A DNA stretch of 37,133 bases from Clostridiales bacterium (GTDB lineage Bacteria > Bacillota > Clostridia > Saccharofermentanales > Saccharofermentanaceae), in assembly GCA_017427465.1 (NCBI GenBank), contig JAFRST010000048.1, positions 1 to 37,133 of the forward strand, in the 5' to 3' direction. Below the pieces are notes generated by a model. It saw only the letters and a program-made list of their open reading frames with translations, was not told where the DNA came from and ran no database searches. Positions 33,236 through 37,133 of this stretch are shown here, in pieces (positions within the stretch are counted from its first letter, which is position 1; each line of letters opens with the position of its first letter). The position numbers and the translations under genes are program-made.

Positions 33236-34252
33236 TCATACATGTTTTCTTATTGAATCAGAGGGTCTGTTCTGAGCCATCACGCCTGCAAGAGGATGCG
33301 GCACATAAAGCTCTTCGAGATACGCAGTCTCTTCATCCGTGAGTTCAAGACCGGTTGCCTTCACCGCACCTTCTATGTGGTGAATCTTCGTTGCACCCAC
33401 AACAGGTGAAGTAACTTTTGAAATAAGCCAGGAAAGAGATACCTCTGTCATAGTTACTCCGCGCTTTTCAGCGATCTTTGCAACTCTTTCTATGATCACA
33501 TTGTCTTTATCCGCTGTGGCATCGTATTTGAACTTTGCATAGCTGTCTTCAGTTGCCCTTTTGGTATTGCCTTCTTCCGGTCTTCTGGCGAGACGTCCGC
33601 CGGCAAGGGCACTGTATGGGGTAAGCGCTATATTCTCTTCTTCGCAATATGGGACCATCTCCCTTTCTTCTTCACGGAAGATAAGATTATAGTGTCCCTG
33701 GATCGAAACGAACTTCCGGAAGCCTTCTTTCTCCGCTATAGCATTTGCCTTTGCAATCTGCCATGCAAAACAATTGGAAATGCCGATATAACGAGCTTTT
33801 CCCTCATTTACGACACGGTTAAGGCCATCAAGGATATCATAAACCGGTGTATTCCAGTCCCACATGTGATATATGTACAGATCCACATAATCCATCCCAA
33901 GATTCTTAAGGCTGGTATTGATCATGTCTTCGATATGTTTTTGACCTGTAACACCTCTTTCGATCTCGTCACGGGAGCGCGGAAGAAATTTGGTAGCAAC
34001 GATCACTTCATCCCGCCTGGCAAAATCACGGAGTGCTCTTCCGAGATATTGCTCGCTCGTGCCATTCTGATACGCTATGGCCGTATCGAAAAAATTAACA
34101 CCAAGATCAAGACCACGCTTGATTATCTCTCTTGAATGCTCCTCATCAACAGTCCAGCTGTGCTGTCCTGCCGTTGCGTTTCCAAAACCCATACACCCCA
34201 TGCATATACGGGATACATTAAGATCTGAATTTCCAAGTTTTGCGTATTTCAT
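33236..34252 (-). CDS. Aldo/keto reductase
   Basis: A 338-residue NADPH-dependent carbonyl reductase of the (beta/alpha)8 AKR fold. The catalytic tetrad is D56 and Y61 (FFDTAIAYQNG), K88 (VATKFLP) and H129 (YIYHMWDW). The cofactor end has SKVTSPVVGATKIHHIEGA. It has the longer form typical of YajO/Tas-like members. It is the second gene of the TetR-controlled operon, starting 16 bp after the regulator gene with GAGGA upstream. Substrate unknown; the setting suggests handling of reactive aldehydes or quinones. Confidence 0.92.
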   Translation of the reverse strand: MKYAKLGNSDLNVSRICMGCMGFGNATAGQHSWTVDEEHSREIIKRGLDLGVNFFDTAIAYQNGTSEQYLGRALRDFARRDEVIVATKFLPRSRDEIERGVTGQKHIEDMINTSLKNLGMDYVDLYIYHMWDWNTPVYDILDGLNRVVNEGKARYIGISNCFAWQIAKANAIAEKEGFRKFVSIQGHYNLIFREEEREMVPYCEEENIALTPYSALAGGRLARRPEEGNTKRATEDSYAKFKYDATADKDNVIIERVAKIAEKRGVTMTEVSLSWLISKVTSPVVGATKIHHIEGAVKATGLELTDEETAYLEELYVPHPLAGVMAQNRPSDSIRKHV

Positions 34253-34268
34253 ACTGATCAGGTCCTCA

Positions 34269-34889
34269 CTATTTAAGTAGTCTCAAAATGCAGGTGTTTG
34301 TTATCTCAAACACCGTCTGATACGTAAAATCAACATGCGCTTTGTTCATCGCTTCGCGCTGTTTTTCTGTTACAGATGTATAAGGATAGATGCCAAACAT
34401 AAACGGGAAGAAAACGTAGATGAAATTCCTTATTTCATCTTCCGTCATCCGGGGACAGAACTTTGTCAGTATCAGGTTCATATTTCTGATGGATTCCCCG
34501 TAAGACATCTTGAACGATACCAAAAGCTCCGGCCTGCTGTTTGACTCCATATCGTAGTTATTCATCGACAAAAGCTTTAAGAGCTGCTCCCGTTTTGCAA
34601 TGGAAGATGCGATCTTTTCGGATAACTGCTCTTTTTCCATTTTGCTGTTTTCATTAAGGATCTTGAAAAGATCGTTGTTCCACCGGTCGTATTCTCTGGT
34701 ATAGAGCGCGAGGAATATCTCTTCTTTTGTCTGAAAATAGTTATAGATCGAGGTCCTCGTAAAAGACGTGACATTACCGATCTCTTTCAACGTAATATCC
34801 TTGAAGCTCATGGTCTCATACAGCTTCTCACAGGCATTGATTATCTCTTCTTTTCTGGCTGCTGTTAATTCCGGCGATCCTTTAGGCAT
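34269..34889 (-). CDS. TetR-family transcriptional regulator
   Basis: A 206-residue repressor candidate. The N-terminal DNA-binding domain (about 9-60) has the helix-turn-helix in ITLKEIGNVTSFTRTSIYNYF followed by TKEEIFLALY (each in part). The C-terminal ligand domain is a divergent helical bundle and gives no clue to the inducer. The ATG at 34889 follows GAGGAA. It is first in the operon and its promoter is overlapped by two matching dyads, which makes autorepression and control of the reductase, decarboxylase/cupin and flavodoxin genes likely. Confidence 0.92.
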   Translation of the reverse strand: MPKGSPELTAARKEEIINACEKLYETMSFKDITLKEIGNVTSFTRTSIYNYFQTKEEIFLALYTREYDRWNNDLFKILNENSKMEKEQLSEKIASSIAKREQLLKLLSMNNYDMESNSRPELLVSFKMSYGESIRNMNLILTKFCPRMTEDEIRNFIYVFFPFMFGIYPYTSVTEKQREAMNKAHVDFTYQTVFEITNTCILRLLK

Positions 34890-34914
34890 GTGTAATTCCT
34901 CATATTCGGATATT

Positions 34915-34970
34915 ATTCTGACACGATGTCAATATCATTCTATATCCATTCTGACACAGTGTCAATATCA
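34915..34970. promoter_or_regulatory. Paired operators of the TetR-family regulator
   Basis: Two 23-bp direct repeats ATTCTGACACnnTGTCAATATCA start at 34915 and 34948, 33 bp apart (about three helical turns). Each holds a dyad: TGACACAGTGTCA (34952-34964) is a perfect 13-bp palindrome and TGACACGATGTCA (34919-34931) has one mismatch. The -35 hexamer is inside the 34952 dyad. Confidence 0.85.
34937..34965 (-). promoter_or_regulatory. Sigma-A promoter of the tetR operon
   Basis: Minus-strand perfect -35 TTGACA (34960-34965), 17-bp spacer, -10 TAGAAT (34937-34942), flanked and overlapped by the two operators. Confidence 0.88.
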
Positions 34971-35073
34971 AGCCGGAGCAATCAGCCTGTTTTTTATGAA
35001 GTTGACTCAGAATAATGTGGCATTTACATTTTCTCTGACAGGCATAACAGCTTTATAACAAGAACCGAATAAC

Positions 35074-35108
35074 AAAAAAGCGGGGCTGTCTCAAATTAAG
35101 ACAGCCCC
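35074..35108 (-). terminator. Rho-independent terminator of the 87-residue protein gene
   Basis: Minus-strand GGGGCTGTCT/AGACAGCCCC (35082-35108), 10-bp stem, followed by GCTTTTTTGTT. The rest of the 34,971-35,073 gap shows nothing further. Confidence 0.93.
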
Positions 35109-35154
35109 ATTTATAACTCAAAAACTTTCGTTATTTCTCAGATAAAGATAAGGA

Positions 35155-35418
35155 TCAAGCCTTATCCTCTTCCTCAACCTTTCCGAAAAGGTTAAGTCTG
35201 AAAAGCATAGCCTCATCGTCAGGATCAGAGCAGGAGATCTTAGCGTTGCAGACGATTCCTCCCTCGATAAGCTTCATGATACCTGTGATCTGGCTGAGCT
35301 TGCTCTTAAGGTTGAAGCGGTCACCTTCATCCGTAAGAAGGATTACGCTGCCCTTGCACTGATCAAGTGCCTTCATAAGTGTTGCAACATCAATGTTGTC
35401 TAAGTAAAAAGCTTTCAT
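35155..35418 (-). CDS. Small protein with HPr-like fold pattern, unknown function
   Basis: An 87-residue soluble protein with a strong ribosome binding site (AAGGAGG) and a terminator. Predicted order is strand, helix (DVATLMKALDQCKG), two strands (SVILLTDEG, RFNL), helix (KSKLSQITGIMKLIEGG), strand (CNAKISCSD), helix (DDEAMLFRLNLFG), which matches the beta-alpha-beta-beta-alpha-beta-alpha order of HPr proteins. LKSKLSQITGI occupies the place of the HPr KS-x-MGI helix. The phosphorylatable His15 is absent, so phosphotransfer through the usual site is unlikely. The assignment is by pattern only; neighbouring genes give no clue. Confidence 0.6.
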   Translation of the reverse strand: MKAFYLDNIDVATLMKALDQCKGSVILLTDEGDRFNLKSKLSQITGIMKLIEGGIVCNAKISCSDPDDEAMLFRLNLFGKVEEEDKA

Positions 35419-35463
35419 TATGTAATACCTCCTTGTATGGTATATATTCCTTTTTTACTATCC

Positions 35464-35482
35464 CCAAAGGCTTTCCCTTTGG
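35464..35482 (-). promoter_or_regulatory. Hairpin upstream of the 87-residue protein gene
   Basis: Minus-strand CCAAAGG-GAAAG-CCTTTGG is a perfect 7-bp stem about 45 bases before the start codon, without a T-run. It may be a leader structure or operator. No convincing promoter was found in this 235-bp gap. Confidence 0.4.
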
Positions 35483-35548
35483 ACAACTAAATGGTACACT
35501 TCCTCACTGCTTCAAACAATGGGGTTACTTAACAGATTGCATAACACA

Positions 35549-35589
35549 AAGGCTCTGTAATTGTGCATATTGCACAATTACAGAGCCTT
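35549..35589 (-). terminator. Long perfect inverted repeat after lysA, probable terminator
   Basis: AAGGCTCTGTAATTGTGCA, TAT, then its exact reverse complement: 19-bp arms with a 3-base loop, 64 bases after the lysA stop. On the minus strand the stem is followed only by TGTGTTATG, so the T-run is short (it is partly the stem end CCTTT). Termination or mRNA 3'-end protection is likely. Confidence 0.65.
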
Positions 35590-35653
35590 GATTTTAGTGA
35601 TTAAAGAGACGGTCGAAATGCCGCAAACGCAATAAATACGGGCCTTATCAGTA

Positions 35654-36922
35654 TCAGTTCCCGATGAGCTTATTAGCGTACTTGGAGTTATCGAAGGTTG
35701 CAAAGTAATCGTTGAGTGTCTGCTCTCTTCTGATCTGCTCAACAGATCCGTCTTCCTTAAGAAGGAGCTCAGCGCACCAGAGTCTTCCGTTATAGTTGTA
35801 GCCCATTGCAAAACCATGCGCACCGGCATCGTGAATAGCAAGATAATCGCCCATATCGATCTTCGGGAGCATTCTGTCGATCGCGAACTTGTCGTTATTC
35901 TCGCAGAGGCTGCCGGTGACATCATACTTGAAGTTGCAGGGCTCATCCTCCTTACCGAGAACCGTAATGTGATGATATGCGCCGTACATAGCTGGTCTCA
36001 TGAGGTTTGCGGCACAAGCATCAACACCGATGTATTCCTTATAGATGTGCTTCTCGTGAATCGCCTTAGTAACGAGCATTCCGTATGGAGCAAGCATGAA
36101 TCTGCCCATCTCGGTATAGATTGCAATATCACCCATGCCTGCAGGTACAAGAACGCGCTCGAACTGCTTTCTAACGCCCTCCCCGATAGCCATGATGTCA
36201 TTCTGTGTATCCTCGGGTCTGTAGCCGATGCCTACACCGCCTGAGAGGTTAACGAATGCGAATTCAATGCCTACCTTCTGTGAGATCTCTACTACGAGTT
36301 CAAAGAGCTGTCCTGCAAGTGTCGGATAGTACTCATTGGTTACCGTGTTGCTTGCGAGGAATGCGTGGATACCGAACTTCTTGACGCCGTGAGCCTTAAG
36401 CTGGGTGTATGCCTCGATAAGCTGCTCCTTTGTCATTCCGTACTTGGAATCACCCGGATTGTCCATAATACCGTTGCTGAGCTTGAAAACTCCGCCCGGA
36501 TTATATCGGCAGCTCATTACCTCAGGGAAAACAGGTCCCAGGATATACTCAAGGAACGGAATATGAGTAATGTCATCGAGATTGATTATTCCGCCCAGAT
36601 TAGCGCAGAGAGCGTACTCTCTTGCGGGAGTGTCATTTGACGAGAACATGATCGGGCCGCCTACTGCATCAGCAAGGATAAGCTCAGCCTCAGAAGAACA
36701 GTCAAAGCCGAATCCGTAATCATTGATTATGTCCAGGATATAAGGATTAGGTGTTGCCTTTACAGCAAAAAACTCGTTAAATCCCTTATTCCAGGCGAAA
36801 GCCTCTTTTACGCGCTTACAGTTCTCGCGGATACCCTTCTCATCGTAAATATAGAACGGAGTGTGGTGTGTCTTGACGATCTCTTCGACCTGGCTCTTTG
36901 TAATAAAAGGCTTCTTTTCCAT
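35654..36922 (-). CDS. lysA: Diaminopimelate decarboxylase-type PLP enzyme
   Basis: A fold-III PLP enzyme of 422 residues expected to decarboxylate meso-diaminopimelate to lysine. PLP-binding Lys55 is in FFAVKATPNP; the phosphate-binding glycines are in NLSGGVGIGY; the second-subunit active site shows GSLCENNDKFA (catalytic Cys) and HDAGAHGFAMGYNYNGR. ATG at 36922 follows GAGGGAA. The sequence differs from standard LysA in places (for example GIHAFLASNT instead of the usual HIGSQ), so a related amino-acid decarboxylase is possible. A TTGTAA/TAATTT pair upstream could be its promoter but is weak. Confidence 0.85.
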   Translation of the reverse strand: MEKKPFITKSQVEEIVKTHHTPFYIYDEKGIRENCKRVKEAFAWNKGFNEFFAVKATPNPYILDIINDYGFGFDCSSEAELILADAVGGPIMFSSNDTPAREYALCANLGGIINLDDITHIPFLEYILGPVFPEVMSCRYNPGGVFKLSNGIMDNPGDSKYGMTKEQLIEAYTQLKAHGVKKFGIHAFLASNTVTNEYYPTLAGQLFELVVEISQKVGIEFAFVNLSGGVGIGYRPEDTQNDIMAIGEGVRKQFERVLVPAGMGDIAIYTEMGRFMLAPYGMLVTKAIHEKHIYKEYIGVDACAANLMRPAMYGAYHHITVLGKEDEPCNFKYDVTGSLCENNDKFAIDRMLPKIDMGDYLAIHDAGAHGFAMGYNYNGRLWCAELLLKEDGSVEQIRREQTLNDYFATFDNSKYANKLIGN

Positions 36923-37022
36923 AACAATTCCCTCTTAATAAACAATATGAGGTAAATTAACATTTTCTTAAATGAATTACAAGTGGATTATATTGATAAG
37001 GCAGAATCGATTTCCAAAGATT

Positions 37023-37133
37023 TTATGCAGTCTTTCTTTCGCTTTCCATGCGTTTCATGACTTCATTAATCTCTTTCTCTGATGGTATATCAAACATTCC
37101 GATTGCGGTAAAGTAGATATCCACCTTGACATA
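37023..37133 (-). CDS. C-terminal end of an unidentified gene (36 residues, cut by window edge)
   Basis: The minus-strand frame is open from the right edge to a TAA at 37025-37023 and reads YVKVDIYFTAIGMFDIPSE followed by a charged helical tail ending SERKTA. The VDIYFTAIGMFDIP pattern recalls the extreme C-terminus of some serine recombinases in Clostridia, but 36 residues are too few to be sure. Confidence 0.45.
   Translation of the reverse strand, partial: YVKVDIYFTAIGMFDIPSEKEINEVMKRMESERKTA

Noticed and set aside
1..37133. CRISPR arrays, insertion sequences or prophage
   Set aside because: No regularly spaced long repeats, transposases or phage structural genes were seen; the repeats found are short or operator-like.

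Overview
The window looks like a core-genome stretch of an anaerobic, low-to-medium GC member of the Clostridia (Bacillota). The support is strong GGAGG-type ribosome binding sites, sigma-A promoters with 16-17 bp spacers, a Gram-positive GAAC-N4-GTTC SOS box at recA, a K+-dependent-type membrane pyrophosphatase, and several protein families common in gut and rumen Clostridia (DUF4214 with YkuD, a large GT-C-like membrane protein). Genus cannot be fixed from this sequence alone. No CRISPR array, insertion sequence, prophage or rRNA was seen, and no gene-free stretch exceeds 300 bases.

Layout. 1-4.5 kb (minus strand): rpsO, then nadE and an SGNH esterase, then pnp (cut by the left edge). So the classical rpsO-pnp pair is split by an NAD synthetase unit, and both rpsO and pnp have structured leaders. 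4.6-6.8 kb: a divergent proton/sodium pyrophosphatase (hppA) with its own promoter and terminator. 6.9-14.7 kb (minus): ftsY, smc, rnc, acpP, pgsA and rimO, covering secretion, chromosome organisation, RNA processing and lipid synthesis. 14.8-16.1 kb (plus): a zinc-metallopeptidase-like lipoprotein, apparently made from a leaderless mRNA, and a small membrane protein. 16.1-17.8 kb (minus): the SOS-controlled recA-recX pair. 17.9-26.1 kb (minus): a cell-envelope and DNA-maintenance cluster, proC-rnhA-nudF-ftsK-pncC-murJ, with mostly overlapping or abutting genes, followed by an L,D-transpeptidase.

26.1-28.3 kb (plus): tRNA-Trp and a large polytopic GT-C-like membrane protein. 28.3-29.3 kb (minus): an acidic single-pass membrane protein of unknown role. 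29.5-31.6 kb (plus): an SDR reductase and citrate synthase. 31.7-35.0 kb (minus): an accessory redox operon, tetR - aldo/keto reductase - carboxymuconolactone decarboxylase/cupin fusion - flavodoxin lipoprotein, whose promoter is embedded in two dyad operators 33 bp apart. 35.1-37.1 kb (minus): a small HPr-fold-like protein, lysA-type decarboxylase, and the C-terminal end of another gene.

The most interesting signals are regulatory. The pnp leader has one CTCCTT segment that can pair either with an upstream decoy (in an 18-bp RNase III-like stem) or with the pnp Shine-Dalgarno. The rpsO leader has a 5' segment exactly complementary to its own Shine-Dalgarno region. The TetR operon has a pair of near-identical operators. 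The peptidase lipoprotein has an extended -10 exactly placed for transcription to start at the ATG. All pairings were found by eye; no folding, database or alignment software was run.
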